Below are positions 1-9,582 of a stretch of 64,000 nucleotides of DNA, piece after piece; the stretch's first letter is position 1, and each line of letters begins with the position of its first letter. The notes beneath the pieces are model-generated. The model was not told where the DNA came from, did not search any database, and worked only from the letters and a program-made list of their open reading frames with translations. Source of the stretch: Colwellia sp. C2M11 (GTDB lineage Bacteria; Pseudomonadota; Gammaproteobacteria; Enterobacterales; Alteromonadaceae); NCBI RefSeq assembly GCF_018860915.1, contig NZ_JAHKQD010000047.1, positions 62,001-126,000 on the forward strand. The letters run 5' to 3'. Position numbers and translations under genes: made by a program.

Positions 1-1
1 C

Positions 2-1387
2 CCTGAAGTAATTCCTGCTGATGCGACGAGTGTATCAGATGGAACTTGTATGGCTATTTCTCAAGCTCAAGGGTTGGCAGCGCCAGGGCTTCGTGATTTA
101 GGTATTGATACAGAACGTAACCTAACTAAATATAGTCCAGTACCTAAAGCTAATACAGAGATGTCGCTTGTTGTACAAATGACAACGCCAGATGTAAATG
201 TTGCTAATGCGGTTCGAGAAGGCTTAGGTTTACCAGCTAATTTAGCTGAGCCTGAAAATGGTTGGCCAGTGGTTATTCTGCAACATGGTATAACTTCTAA
301 AAAAGAAGATATGCTAGCAGTTACTGGTCTTCTTTCAGTTTATGGTTTTTCAACTGTAGCTATCGATCATCCATTACATGGTAGTCGAGGATTTGATATA
401 ACTGGACCTGCAGGAACACCTGATGGTGTAGACGATATCAATGCTTCAACGGTATCTGCTACACATTATATGAACTTAGCTAGTTTATTGACTACCCGCG
501 ATAACTTACGCCAATCAACCTCTGACTTAATGGGCTTACGATTAGGTTTGAATTTTTTGGGTGGGACTCATACAGAAGGTAATTCAATTAATATTGATAG
601 CTCTAATGTACATTTCCTAGGTCATTCTTTAGGTGCAATTACGGGGATGAATTTTATCGCATTAGCGAATACTTCTCTTGATCCACAAGTTGATCCATTA
701 TTTGCTGTTCAAACAAATAGCCTTGCAATGCCAGGTATCATGGTAGCTAACTTCTTAATGGAGTCAGGCGCTTTTGGGGACGTAATTAAATCAAACTTAG
801 CTTATTCAGCATCAGAAGCGTTCCAAGGTTATGTTGCACAGGCTCACCTGAGTGAAACAGCACCTTCAGAGACTGAGTTAGTTGGTTATTACAGAGCCTT
901 TTATGCCTTACTTACGTCTGAGCAACAAGCCGAATTAAATGGTACTTTTACGCAATTTGCTTTTGCTGCACAGACAGTGGTTGATGCTGGTGATCCAGCT
1001 AACTATGCCGCTATGATGGTTGCTACCGATACGCCAACACACTTAATTGAAGTTGTTGGTAATGGTAGTGACAATTTAAGCGACCAAGTTATTCCTAATA
1101 CTGTATCAACAGCTCCTTTCGCTGGTACCGAAGGTGCTATTGCTTTATTAGGCTTACCAGGTGTTTCGGAAACAACTCAGGATGCAGACTCATCAATATC
1201 TGGTGCTGTACGTTACTTATTTGGTCATCATGGTTCGATCTTAGATCCTACACCAGGATCAAGAGGTGAGGCCCCTGATGCAGCTATGACTAGTGCAGCC
1301 ACCACAGAGATGCAAAGCCAAGTGGCTAATTTCTTTAGTAGTAACGGACATCTTATTTCAGTGCAAAATGATGCTGTTGTTAAATAA
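2..1387 (+). CDS. Pla-1/cef (VolA-type) extracellular lipase, 3' part only
   Basis: This is the C-terminal 461 residues of a surface or secreted lipase. The frame is open to the window edge, so the gene starts outside; the first ATG, at 50, is not a convincing start. The alpha/beta-hydrolase core is visible. An oxyanion-type segment ILQHGITSKKED is followed by the nucleophile elbow GHSLGA (Ser about residue 209 of the visible part) and a late FGHHGSILDP segment that probably carries the catalytic His. This arrangement is typical of Pla-1/cef lipases such as Vibrio VolA, a surface lysophospholipase that releases fatty acids from host or environmental lipids. Any lipoprotein signal would lie upstream of the window. 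A strong terminator follows. Confidence 0.85.
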   Translation, partial: PEVIPADATSVSDGTCMAISQAQGLAAPGLRDLGIDTERNLTKYSPVPKANTEMSLVVQMTTPDVNVANAVREGLGLPANLAEPENGWPVVILQHGITSKKEDMLAVTGLLSVYGFSTVAIDHPLHGSRGFDITGPAGTPDGVDDINASTVSATHYMNLASLLTTRDNLRQSTSDLMGLRLGLNFLGGTHTEGNSINIDSSNVHFLGHSLGAITGMNFIALANTSLDPQVDPLFAVQTNSLAMPGIMVANFLMESGAFGDVIKSNLAYSASEAFQGYVAQAHLSETAPSETELVGYYRAFYALLTSEQQAELNGTFTQFAFAAQTVVDAGDPANYAAMMVATDTPTHLIEVVGNGSDNLSDQVIPNTVSTAPFAGTEGAIALLGLPGVSETTQDADSSISGAVRYLFGHHGSILDPTPGSRGEAPDAAMTSAATTEMQSQVANFFSSNGHLISVQNDAVVK

Positions 1388-1424
1388 CTGCTAATACATA
1401 TCAGAATGGGACATTAAATTGTCA

Positions 1425-1459
1425 AAAGCCTTTAGTTTTACAACTAAAGGCTTTTTTTT
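1425..1459 (+). terminator. Rho-independent terminator after the lipase gene
   Basis: A perfect 13-bp stem starting AAAGCCTTTAGTT closes on a four-base loop (TTAC) and runs into a T tract. It ends the lipase transcript 38 bases after the stop. Confidence 0.9.
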
Positions 1460-1612
1460 ACTTAAAAAGAGCATGTATAAAATTGGATAGTCATATGCTA
1501 AATAGTAATTAAAGTATTAAGTTTGATAGTTATTTAACCTTAATCCTCTGATGATTTTGTTTTTATTAATGTTAGTCTTAGTGTGACAATAATAAATAAT
1601 CGGGGATATAAA

Positions 1613-4168
1613 ATGATTAATAAAAACGGATGTTTCTTAAGTTTGGCTATACTCTTTGGCTTAAGCGCCTGTGGCAGTGATAATGATAAAAACACTGAGT
1701 TGCCAGCACCGGTAGAGCCACCTGTAGTGTCTCCAAGTTTGGTGGCTTTTGATGAAGATGGAACACTAAGCGCTAATATACGGCGCACTAGCTATGGCGT
1801 ACCTCATATCACAGGTGATAATTTACAAAGTGTTGCTTTCGGTTCGGGTTACGCTTATGCACAAGATAATGCTTGTATTTTGGCAGATCAAATACTGAAA
1901 GTACGTAGTGAACGTGCTAAATATTTTGGTCCTGATAAAGTTTTAGGCTCAGGTGATTCTGGTAATATTATTTCTGACTTTGGCCATCATGCATTAGGTG
2001 TAATGAACTCAGCAAAAGAATTATACCCAAGCTTGTCAGAAAATACCCGTGCAACAATTGAGGGGTATGTGGCCGGTTACAATAAATATATAGAAGAAAC
2101 GGGGAATGAGAATTTAGCGCCTTTTTGTGCAGGAGCATCTTGGGTGACAGCTATTACACCGATAGACTTAACCGCTTATTTATTTGCAACTTCTCAATAT
2201 GCGAGTGGCGCTAACTCAACGTTTATGCAACTTGCCTTTTTAGCGAATCCAAATAGTGCAACTGAATATCTACCTTATGTTGGTGCTAGAACAAAAGGTG
2301 CATCTGAACAATCGTCAATTGGCTATGCAAATGAAATCATTGCTAATGTTGCATCGGTATCCTCTACATTTGGTAATACAAATATAGATTTGGGAGATTT
2401 AGGATCGAATGGTTGGGGAATAGGCAAAGATAAAACAGAAAATGGCAAAGGTATACTTCTGGCTAATCCACATTTTCCACACACAGGTCACTTACGATTC
2501 TATCAATCACATATTACTATTCCTGGCGTTATGGATGTTATGGGCGGCGCTCTGCAAGGCTTTCCTATTCAAAATATTGGCTTTAACCAAAATTTAGGGT
2601 GGACACATACTGTTTCTAAGTCACGTCGGTTTGTTGTTTATCAATTAAGCTTAGAAGGTGACGATAAGCAACAATATAATATGGATGGCGAAAGTCGTGA
2701 TATAGAAAAGAAAACTTACTTTGTTGAAGTAGCCGCTGGCGGTGGGCAGTCGGTCATTTTATCTAAAGATTACTATTACTCACATCATGGTTTAATTATT
2801 GAGACGCCGCCAAATAATGGTATGGAGTGGACAGAGAGTAATGCTTTTACGTTACGAGATGCTGCTAAAGAAAATACTGATATGATTGATCATTGGTTAG
2901 CCATGAATTTAGCGACTAACCTTGACGAGTTTCAACAGGCGTTTAAAGATTTTGATGGTATTCCTTGGGTGAATACTATGTATGCAGATGATCAGGGAAA
3001 TGCTTTTTATATAGATAAATCCCGTGTATTAAATTTAAATGATACCGCCCTTGATTTAATGCGAACAGACCCTGTATTAGTAGGAACACGTCAATCGGTT
3101 GGTTTTGATATTCTTCCCGGCAATACTGCATTGTTTGAACCTAATGGATTGAATAGTTATGAGCAAGCACCACAACTGTTAAATACCGACTATGTCCAAA
3201 ACTCCAATGATCCTTATTGGTTTACCAATCCAACAACGCCGTTATCGGGCGCTTCAATTTTATATGGCGATGATTTTAGTCCCCTATCATTAAGGACTCG
3301 TATGGGGTTGAAAATGTTAGCAGACAGCTCTGGTGAGGATAATAAGTTTTCCGCTCAAGAAGTTGAGGAAGCGCTATTAAATAATCGTGCTTATTTAGCA
3401 GAAGCAGTGGTTGATGATTTAGTCGCACAATGTCAGGCACAAGGTAATACATTAGTGGTCTTAGATAACGGTATTACTGTTGATGTTTCTGCTGGTTGTT
3501 CAGTTTTGGCTAATTGGGATAAACGCTTTAATAAAGAGAGTAGTGGTGCACACTTATTTAGAGAATTTTCTTTTAAATTTAATAGTACAAGTCAATTTTC
3601 AGTTCCGTTTGATCCTGATTTAGCAAGCACAACACCTAATACCTTAGTTAATGACGGCTCAGCGTTAAAGTCACTGGCTGCAGCAATTAAAAACGTCGAA
3701 GCCTCAGGTTTAACATTAGGTGCAATGATAGGTGATATACAGTTTACCGAGAAAACGATGGCAAGTGGTAATGCGAGTGGAACTAAATTTTCATGGGCAG
3801 GCAGTATGCATCAGGAAGGTGGGTTTAATGTGTTTTCTTCAGCTCAATCTGATGATACCTTAATGCCAATACATCAATATCCAGCGGTTGTTGATATAGA
3901 AACAGCACAGCCGCTCCCTTCAGGGTTAACAACAGAAGGGTATCATATAAATTATGGTTCAAGCTGGATGTTTGTTGTTAATTTTACAGATAATGGGCCA
4001 AGTGCTCGTGGGTTACTTAGCTATTCTCAGTCATCAAATACTGACTCTGTACATGTCGATGATCAGAATAGGTTATATTCAGAAACCACAGCTTTAAGAC
4101 CATTACTGTTTAGCGAAGAAGATATTAGTGCGAATATTATTAGTGAAATAAATATTAGTTCTAATTAG
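1613..4168 (+). CDS. Penicillin acylase-family lipoprotein (possible acyl-homoserine lactone acylase)
   Basis: An 851-residue N-terminal-nucleophile amidohydrolase of the penicillin G acylase/PvdQ/aculeacin acylase family. It is made as one precursor that cuts itself into alpha and beta subunits; the beta-chain nucleophile is the Ser of GSNGWGIG (Ser 265 with this start), followed by the typical LLANPHFPHTG segment. A GTG at 1583 would add ten residues, but the ATG at 1613 has GGGGAT just upstream and gives a clean lipoprotein signal ending in a lipobox LSAC at about residue 20. A Pro-rich linker follows. The mature enzyme should sit on a periplasmic or outer-membrane face. The substrate cannot be read from sequence: beta-lactams, AHLs and lipopeptides are all possible. 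Confidence 0.85.
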   Translation: MINKNGCFLSLAILFGLSACGSDNDKNTELPAPVEPPVVSPSLVAFDEDGTLSANIRRTSYGVPHITGDNLQSVAFGSGYAYAQDNACILADQILKVRSERAKYFGPDKVLGSGDSGNIISDFGHHALGVMNSAKELYPSLSENTRATIEGYVAGYNKYIEETGNENLAPFCAGASWVTAITPIDLTAYLFATSQYASGANSTFMQLAFLANPNSATEYLPYVGARTKGASEQSSIGYANEIIANVASVSSTFGNTNIDLGDLGSNGWGIGKDKTENGKGILLANPHFPHTGHLRFYQSHITIPGVMDVMGGALQGFPIQNIGFNQNLGWTHTVSKSRRFVVYQLSLEGDDKQQYNMDGESRDIEKKTYFVEVAAGGGQSVILSKDYYYSHHGLIIETPPNNGMEWTESNAFTLRDAAKENTDMIDHWLAMNLATNLDEFQQAFKDFDGIPWVNTMYADDQGNAFYIDKSRVLNLNDTALDLMRTDPVLVGTRQSVGFDILPGNTALFEPNGLNSYEQAPQLLNTDYVQNSNDPYWFTNPTTPLSGASILYGDDFSPLSLRTRMGLKMLADSSGEDNKFSAQEVEEALLNNRAYLAEAVVDDLVAQCQAQGNTLVVLDNGITVDVSAGCSVLANWDKRFNKESSGAHLFREFSFKFNSTSQFSVPFDPDLASTTPNTLVNDGSALKSLAAAIKNVEASGLTLGAMIGDIQFTEKTMASGNASGTKFSWAGSMHQEGGFNVFSSAQSDDTLMPIHQYPAVVDIETAQPLPSGLTTEGYHINYGSSWMFVVNFTDNGPSARGLLSYSQSSNTDSVHVDDQNRLYSETTALRPLLFSEEDISANIISEINISSN

Positions 4169-4186
4169 GTATGTGATTTGAAATAT

Positions 4187-4217
4187 AGCTCTTGGTCAAG
4201 ACTAAGGGCTTTTTTTT
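4187..4217 (+). terminator. Rho-independent terminator after the acylase gene
   Basis: An 11-bp stem starting AGCTCTTGGTC (two G-U pairs) is followed by eight or more T. It separates the acylase gene from sohB. Confidence 0.8.
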
Positions 4218-4288
4218 ATTTTTTTTATCCCCATATAACACCTTGATTTGAAAAATTTAAAATAGCGTAAAACGCTCAGGAGATAAGC

Positions 4289-5353
4289 TTGGAATTTTTA
4301 TACGAATATGGTTTGTTTTTAGCTAAAACAATAACTTTTGTCATCGCTGTTGTTGCTATTGTTGTGTTAGCTACAGCTTCAGCTATTAAGCATAAACATA
4401 AAAAGGGTGAGTTAGAAATTACCGACTTGTCTGAACAATTTGAAGAAGTTGAACAGGAAATTGTTCATGCTTTATTAAATGACGAAGAGTTAAAACAGAA
4501 AGAAAAAAAGGATAAAAAATTAGCAAAAGAAAAAGCTAAGGCTGATAAAGCATTAGCTAAGCAAAAGGAAAAATCAGATGATGAAACTGAAACTAAGAGT
4601 AAGCCCAAAGTGTTTGTGCTTGACTTTAAAGGCAGCATAGACGCTAAAGAAGTCAGCTCTTTACGTGAGGAAGTTTCTGCTATTTTGTCTGTAGCTACGA
4701 AAGATGATGAAGTTTTTGTTCGATTAGAAAGTGGCGGCGGAATGGTTCATGGCTATGGTTTAGCCTCATCACAGTTAGACCGAATTCGCCAACATGAAAT
4801 ACCTTTAACAGTGTCTGTTGATAAAGTCGCTGCGTCGGGTGGTTATATGATGGCTTGTGTTGCAAATAATATCATTGCAGCACCTTTTGCTATTCTTGGC
4901 TCTATTGGGGTTATTGCTCAATTACCTAATTTTAATAAGTTATTAAAGAAAAATGATATTGATTTTGAACAATTCACTGCGGGTGAATTTAAGCGTACCG
5001 TTACAATGTTTGGTGAAAATACCGAAAAAGGTAAGGAAAAATTTATTGAAGAGCTTGAAGAAACTCATGTACTGTTTAAAGATTTTGTTAGCGCACACAG
5101 GCCAAGTTTAGATTTAGCTAAAGTTGCCACGGGTGAACATTGGTTTGGTACAACGGCATTAGCGTTAGGTTTAGTTGATAGTATTCAGACAAGTGATGAT
5201 TATTTACAAAACTTAAGTAAAAGTCATAAAATTGTTGCAATTAAGTATGAAGTTAAGAAAGGTTTAGCAGAAAAGTTTTCTAAAGCCGCGTCACTTTCTG
5301 TTGACGGTATATTAGGTAAGTTAATGCAGAAAAACCGTATCTTTCCTGGCTAA
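4289..5353 (+). CDS. sohB: Inner-membrane S49-family peptidase SohB
   Basis: SohB is a signal-peptide-peptidase-like serine protease (family S49) facing the periplasm. The 354 residues match the usual length of about 350. A single N-terminal membrane segment spans residues 8-30. A very Lys/Glu-rich charged linker (about 40-105) leads into the S49 domain, with the substrate-groove glycines LESGGGMVHG and the nucleophile region VAASGGYMMA (Ser-Gly-Gly). The start is TTG, preceded by AGGAG at 4278-4282, and no ATG fits the N-terminus. The gene stands alone between terminator-like hairpins. Assignment rests on domain order and family motifs. Confidence 0.9.
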   Translation: MEFLYEYGLFLAKTITFVIAVVAIVVLATASAIKHKHKKGELEITDLSEQFEEVEQEIVHALLNDEELKQKEKKDKKLAKEKAKADKALAKQKEKSDDETETKSKPKVFVLDFKGSIDAKEVSSLREEVSAILSVATKDDEVFVRLESGGGMVHGYGLASSQLDRIRQHEIPLTVSVDKVAASGGYMMACVANNIIAAPFAILGSIGVIAQLPNFNKLLKKNDIDFEQFTAGEFKRTVTMFGENTEKGKEKFIEELEETHVLFKDFVSAHRPSLDLAKVATGEHWFGTTALALGLVDSIQTSDDYLQNLSKSHKIVAIKYEVKKGLAEKFSKAASLSVDGILGKLMQKNRIFPG

Positions 5354-5361
5354 AAATAAAT

Positions 5362-5394
5362 GATAAACCTTAGAAAGGCTTGCTAAGGTTTATC
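5362..5394. terminator. Hairpin after sohB, probable terminator
   Basis: A perfect 12-bp inverted repeat, GATAAACCTTAG and its complement, surrounds a 9-base loop eight bases past the sohB stop. The T tract is short (TAATTT), so termination is likely but not certain. Confidence 0.55.
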
Positions 5395-5451
5395 TAATTT
5401 ATGTTTACTTAAATCATATTTGTTTAGGTCGTTTAAAATACCCACTATATA

Positions 5452-5489
5452 ACCTTCTATATTGCTGCTGATAATAGCATATAGAAGGT
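5452..5489. repeat. Inverted repeat between convergent sohB and the symporter gene
   Basis: Arms ACCTTCTATAT and its exact complement (11 bp) are extended inward by GCT/AGC past one bulged T. Neither side has a T tract. It could be a weak bidirectional transcription end or a structural element. Confidence 0.5.
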
Positions 5490-5535
5490 ATTTATAGTGT
5501 AGTAAAGTATGCAGCTTACTTAAAACTGCTAAGAC

Positions 5536-6888
5536 TTAGTCTTTCAAATGATGGAAATCGATATCTTCAATCTTACTGCCAGCCTTTTCATCCAAATACA
5601 TATCATTATCAAATTGTCCTTCTGATTTTGCGACAATAATACTTACCATGCTATCCCCAGTGACATTAACCGCTGTTCTCGTCATATCTAATAGGCGATC
5701 AACACCAATAATTAAAGCAATACCTTCAACCGGTAGACCGACTTGTTCTAGTACCATAGCTAACATAATTAAACCTACACCAGGAACACCAGCAGTACCA
5801 ATAGAGGCAAGTGTTGCTGTTAATACTACAGTTACATAATCTGCTAAGGTCAAATCTTGACTAAATACTTGTGCAATAAATACAGTAGCAACACCTTGCA
5901 TAATTGCTGTACCGTCCATATTAATAGTTGCACCTAAAGGTACTGTAAATGAAGCAATTGAATTCTTCACTCCCATCTTTTTTGTTGCTGTTTCTAGAGT
6001 TACGGGAATGGTCGCGTTAGAACTCGCTGTAGAAAAAGCAAAGATAGTAGCATCACGCATTTTCTTTAAGAAAATAATAGGGTTTAAGCCTGTCATTAGT
6101 TTGAGTATTAAGGGGTAAGTAATTACGGCATGACCAATTAATACAAACAATACAACTAAGAAATAAACGATTAAATTACCAAAGGTTTCAAGTGAAACCG
6201 TAGTAAATAACGTCGCTAATAATGCAAATACACCGTAAGGCGCAAGATTCATTAGTATTGCTACTAAGCGCATTATAACTTCGCTTAAGTCTTCAAATAA
6301 ACTCGCTATTCGTTCACCTGCCTTACCAGATAAAGCAATAGCAATACCAAAAAGTAAGGCGAAAATGATAATTTGTAGCATTTTTCCTTGTGCAAACGCT
6401 TCAAATGGGTTGGTTGGAAACATTTGAATAATGACTTGAGCAAATGAAGGAGCTTCTCGACTACTAAAGCTTGTATTAGCTGTCATACCTACGCCTTCTC
6501 CTGGGCCTATGATAATAGCAACGAAAATAGCAAAACTAATCGCTATTGCCGTTGTTATTAGGTATAAACCAATCGCTTTACCGCCTATTCTGCCGAGCTT
6601 GGTCGTATCTTGAAGTGAGCAAACACCACAAACAAGTGATACAAAAACTAATGGCACTACTAGCATGCGTAAGCTAGCCATAAATATTTGGCCAATAATT
6701 TCAAGTACGCCATCGACAAGAAAATTTTGAAGTGATAACTCGAATAAATATAAGTTGAAAACTAAGTCGTCACCATTAGGCATTAGCACCTGTAAAAAAG
6801 AACCTAGGGCTATACCTGAAATCATACCGATAACTATTCGGGTAGTTAAACTGCTTTTTTGGAGAGTTGTCATAGTGTGTAAATACAT
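5536..6888 (-). CDS. Dicarboxylate/amino acid:cation symporter (DAACS family)
   Basis: A 450-residue secondary transporter of the GltP/DctA/GltPh family that imports C4-dicarboxylates or acidic amino acids with Na+ or H+. Hydrophobic segments run through residues 15-400. The re-entrant loop SSNATIPVT and the substrate/cation motif GATINMDGTAIMQG are both intact, as is the second hairpin region ASIGTAGVPG. The charged C-terminal tail is cytoplasmic. The listed ATG has no clear ribosome site; a second ATG at 6873 (giving MTTLQK) is equally plausible. The gene is monocistronic and convergent with sohB. The exact substrate (aspartate/glutamate or malate/succinate) is not decided by sequence alone. 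Confidence 0.85.
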   Translation of the reverse strand: MYLHTMTTLQKSSLTTRIVIGMISGIALGSFLQVLMPNGDDLVFNLYLFELSLQNFLVDGVLEIIGQIFMASLRMLVVPLVFVSLVCGVCSLQDTTKLGRIGGKAIGLYLITTAIAISFAIFVAIIIGPGEGVGMTANTSFSSREAPSFAQVIIQMFPTNPFEAFAQGKMLQIIIFALLFGIAIALSGKAGERIASLFEDLSEVIMRLVAILMNLAPYGVFALLATLFTTVSLETFGNLIVYFLVVLFVLIGHAVITYPLILKLMTGLNPIIFLKKMRDATIFAFSTASSNATIPVTLETATKKMGVKNSIASFTVPLGATINMDGTAIMQGVATVFIAQVFSQDLTLADYVTVVLTATLASIGTAGVPGVGLIMLAMVLEQVGLPVEGIALIIGVDRLLDMTRTAVNVTGDSMVSIIVAKSEGQFDNDMYLDEKAGSKIEDIDFHHLKD

Positions 6889-7099
6889 TATTAATATTAT
6901 TAGCTTAATAGATTAACAATAAATAAGAGGATTAAAAACTGTTTTGCAAATTTAGCGTTTGGATTATTTAATTTTTTTCTTAACTTGCTTGATGCTTAAG
7001 CTTTTTTGGAAAATTTAAGGGATTAAATTGTACTTTTTTGTTATTTATCAGTTAATATGATTTATGTAAATTAATTAAAAGACAATAGGAATACCTTTT

Positions 7100-9310
7100 A
7101 TGGAGTTACTTCGACGCTTTAGTTTCACTCTGTTATTAATGACGTTAACTACACTAGTAGCATGTGGTGGCGGTGATGAGGGGTTTTCAGTAGATGGTGA
7201 GGCAGGTAGCAGTAATGGCTCGAATGATGCCATAACTATTACATTAGCTCTCGCTGATGAAGAACTGCCTTCTACGTTAACTGCAACGGTTTTGAATGCA
7301 GGTGTGCCTTTAAGCAACACACGTGTTCTATTTCAAATCGATGATGCAGACTATGGATTTTTTACTCCAGAAAAAGGCACTGCAACAACTGATATAAATG
7401 GTCTCGCTAATATTACATTAAACTCTGGTGTTTCTGCAGGTACAGGTCAGATAATAGCTCTCCTTGATAGTGGCGAAGAAAGTGAACCATTTTATTTTAA
7501 GAATCAAGGCGCAATAGATGTTGTTGTTCGTCTAGGAAGTGGTGAACCTTTTGCTGATGGAGTAGCTGAATTAGGGTTATCTCAAATATCAGCAGGTGCG
7601 ACGACAGTAGTGACAGTCAGAATTATTGATGAACAAGGTAATCTTTATAAAGATCCTGTGGAAGTTGACTTTTCTTCACGCTGTACGCGTACGACGCCGG
7701 AAACTGCTTCGTTAAATTCCCCCGTAACTACTTCTAATGGCGTAGCTACCAGTACCTATTTAGCCAAAGGTTGCGTTCATGATGATCAAATAGATGTGAC
7801 TGCTAATGTTGGTGATATGAATTTATCTGCAACTGCTGTCGTTAATGTTCAGGCTGCGGATATTGGTAGTATCGAGTTTGTTTCATCTTCACCTGAAGTT
7901 ATTGGTATTTTAGGAACTGGTGCTGTTGGCGGATCAGAAAGCTCAATAATTAAATTCAGAGTATTAGATACAAACAGTAACCCAGTGAATAACCAAGTTA
8001 TTAACTTCTCTTTAAACTCCAATGTTGGTGGAATAAAGTTAATTCCTGAAAGTGCAACTACTAATAGTGAAGGTATTGCACAAACGGTTGTTAATTCGGG
8101 GACTGTTGCTACATCGGTGAGAGTTAAAGCTGAGATTGATGATAGTGACCCTATAATCGCATCGCAATCTAGTTTATTAGTGATCTCTACAGGGATACCA
8201 GATCAAGATAGTTTTAGTTTATCTGCTGATATACTTAACCCAGAAGGTTGGAATATTGATGGAACTGAAGTTGTTGTGACCGCACGATTAGCTGATGCTT
8301 ATAATAACCCAGTTCCAGATGGTACTGCCGTTAGCTTTACCACCGAAGGGGGGAGAATTGAACCATCATGTGTTACTGTGAATGGTACTTGTAGCGTAGT
8401 ATGGAATAGTCAGAATACGAGACCAGAAGGTCATGTTTTACAACATACGACTGCGGATCCATATACCTTGATTGATGGTACTTTGGCGGATAGAGTTCAC
8501 CCATCTGAGCGTTTAAATACCTTAGGACAAAAGTATGGCGGTAGAGCTACGATACTTGCTACGGCTATTGGTGAAGAATCTTTTCCTGATTTAAACGGGA
8601 ATGGTCGGTTCGATGCTGATGAAATGACAACCTTCTTATCCACGGACATTAGTGGTCGTTCCTATGATTTAACAGAAGCTTTTGTTGATCATAATGAAGA
8701 TGGTTTTTATAACCCGAGTGAAGGGCGTGATGTCAATGATAGTGGTAAATTAGAAGAGTTTACAGATTTTAATAGTGATAACCTTTTTACAGATAAAGAT
8801 AATAAATATAATGGTGTCTTATGTGCTATTCCTGCTCATGCTGGTTGCTCTGAAACGGATAAATCAATAAATGTCAGAGGTTCAATTGTTTTGGTTATGT
8901 CTGGTAGTAAGGCTTTTTTTACCAGAGAAACAACATTGGATGGTGTTTCAGCAACGTATGATCATGATTCTGATGAAGATACAGCTGAGATTATGAATCC
9001 AGACTATAACTTAAATGATGACATTGTACATATTGATGGCGAATCGGTTGGTGGGGCTGTAATAACTATCAGTGATTTACATAATCAACCTATGCCAGCA
9101 GGTACACAGATTAATTTCAGTTCTTCAGTAGGTTCTATTGTTGGCCCAAGTAGTTTTGTTTGGGGGAATGATAATCATAATGGCGGTGAAACGTTTAGCG
9201 TCAATATTAAAGGTGAAACAGAGCCTAAATCTGGTAGCTTAATTGTCGAAGTTATCACACCTAGTGGTAGCTCAACAATTTATAATGGGATAGGTATCAC
9301 GATTAATTAA
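7100..9310 (+). CDS. Lipoprotein with bacterial Ig-like repeats and EF-hand-like calcium loops
   Basis: A 736-residue exported lipoprotein: the signal peptide ends in LVAC followed by a GGG linker, with lipid Cys at about residue 22. At least four Ig-like (Big_1/invasin-type) modules follow, at roughly residues 45-125, 139-251, 255-362 and 367-450, each with the recurring GxA/T strand pattern, and another lies at about 650-720. Between them are four 12-residue EF-hand-like loops at 497-508 (DLNGNGRFDADE), 530-541 (DHNEDGFYNPSE), 544-555 and 556-567; the first two have canonical ligands. TAGGA lies nine bases before the ATG. Known relatives act in adhesion or surface structure; the specific role here is unknown. 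Confidence 0.75.
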   Translation: MELLRRFSFTLLLMTLTTLVACGGGDEGFSVDGEAGSSNGSNDAITITLALADEELPSTLTATVLNAGVPLSNTRVLFQIDDADYGFFTPEKGTATTDINGLANITLNSGVSAGTGQIIALLDSGEESEPFYFKNQGAIDVVVRLGSGEPFADGVAELGLSQISAGATTVVTVRIIDEQGNLYKDPVEVDFSSRCTRTTPETASLNSPVTTSNGVATSTYLAKGCVHDDQIDVTANVGDMNLSATAVVNVQAADIGSIEFVSSSPEVIGILGTGAVGGSESSIIKFRVLDTNSNPVNNQVINFSLNSNVGGIKLIPESATTNSEGIAQTVVNSGTVATSVRVKAEIDDSDPIIASQSSLLVISTGIPDQDSFSLSADILNPEGWNIDGTEVVVTARLADAYNNPVPDGTAVSFTTEGGRIEPSCVTVNGTCSVVWNSQNTRPEGHVLQHTTADPYTLIDGTLADRVHPSERLNTLGQKYGGRATILATAIGEESFPDLNGNGRFDADEMTTFLSTDISGRSYDLTEAFVDHNEDGFYNPSEGRDVNDSGKLEEFTDFNSDNLFTDKDNKYNGVLCAIPAHAGCSETDKSINVRGSIVLVMSGSKAFFTRETTLDGVSATYDHDSDEDTAEIMNPDYNLNDDIVHIDGESVGGAVITISDLHNQPMPAGTQINFSSSVGSIVGPSSFVWGNDNHNGGETFSVNIKGETEPKSGSLIVEVITPSGSSTIYNGIGITIN

Positions 9311-9396
9311 CTATTAATACAGTTCAGGCGCCATATGAGCATTGCGGCGTAAGTGATAACTATTTAAAAATTCATTAACAGTTTTTTATATAATTG

Positions 9397-9433
9397 AAAA
9401 TCCGATATCAGGACACTGTTATCGGATTTTTTT
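9397..9433 (+). terminator. Rho-independent terminator after the Ig lipoprotein gene
   Basis: A stem built on AAATCCGATA and its complement TATCGGATTT runs into seven or more T, 87 bases past the stop. Confidence 0.85.
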
Positions 9434-9518
9434 ATCAATTTAAAAATAATTAATTAACTTCTTTAAGACATAGGTTGATAAATAGCACATTTACTTGAAA
9501 GTAGTATCCTATCTAATG

Positions 9519-9582
9519 TAACAGTTATTAATCAGTATCGCTGACTGTAATTAGGCTATGGCAGGCTGATTAATAACTATTA
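9519..9582. repeat. 17-bp inverted repeat overlapping a stop codon
   Basis: Arms at 9519-9535 and 9566-9582 match at 16 of 17 positions around a core AGTTATTAATCAG (13 bp perfect), with a 30-base loop. The right arm includes the stop codon of the arginase-family gene on the minus strand. There is no T tract. Confidence 0.6.
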
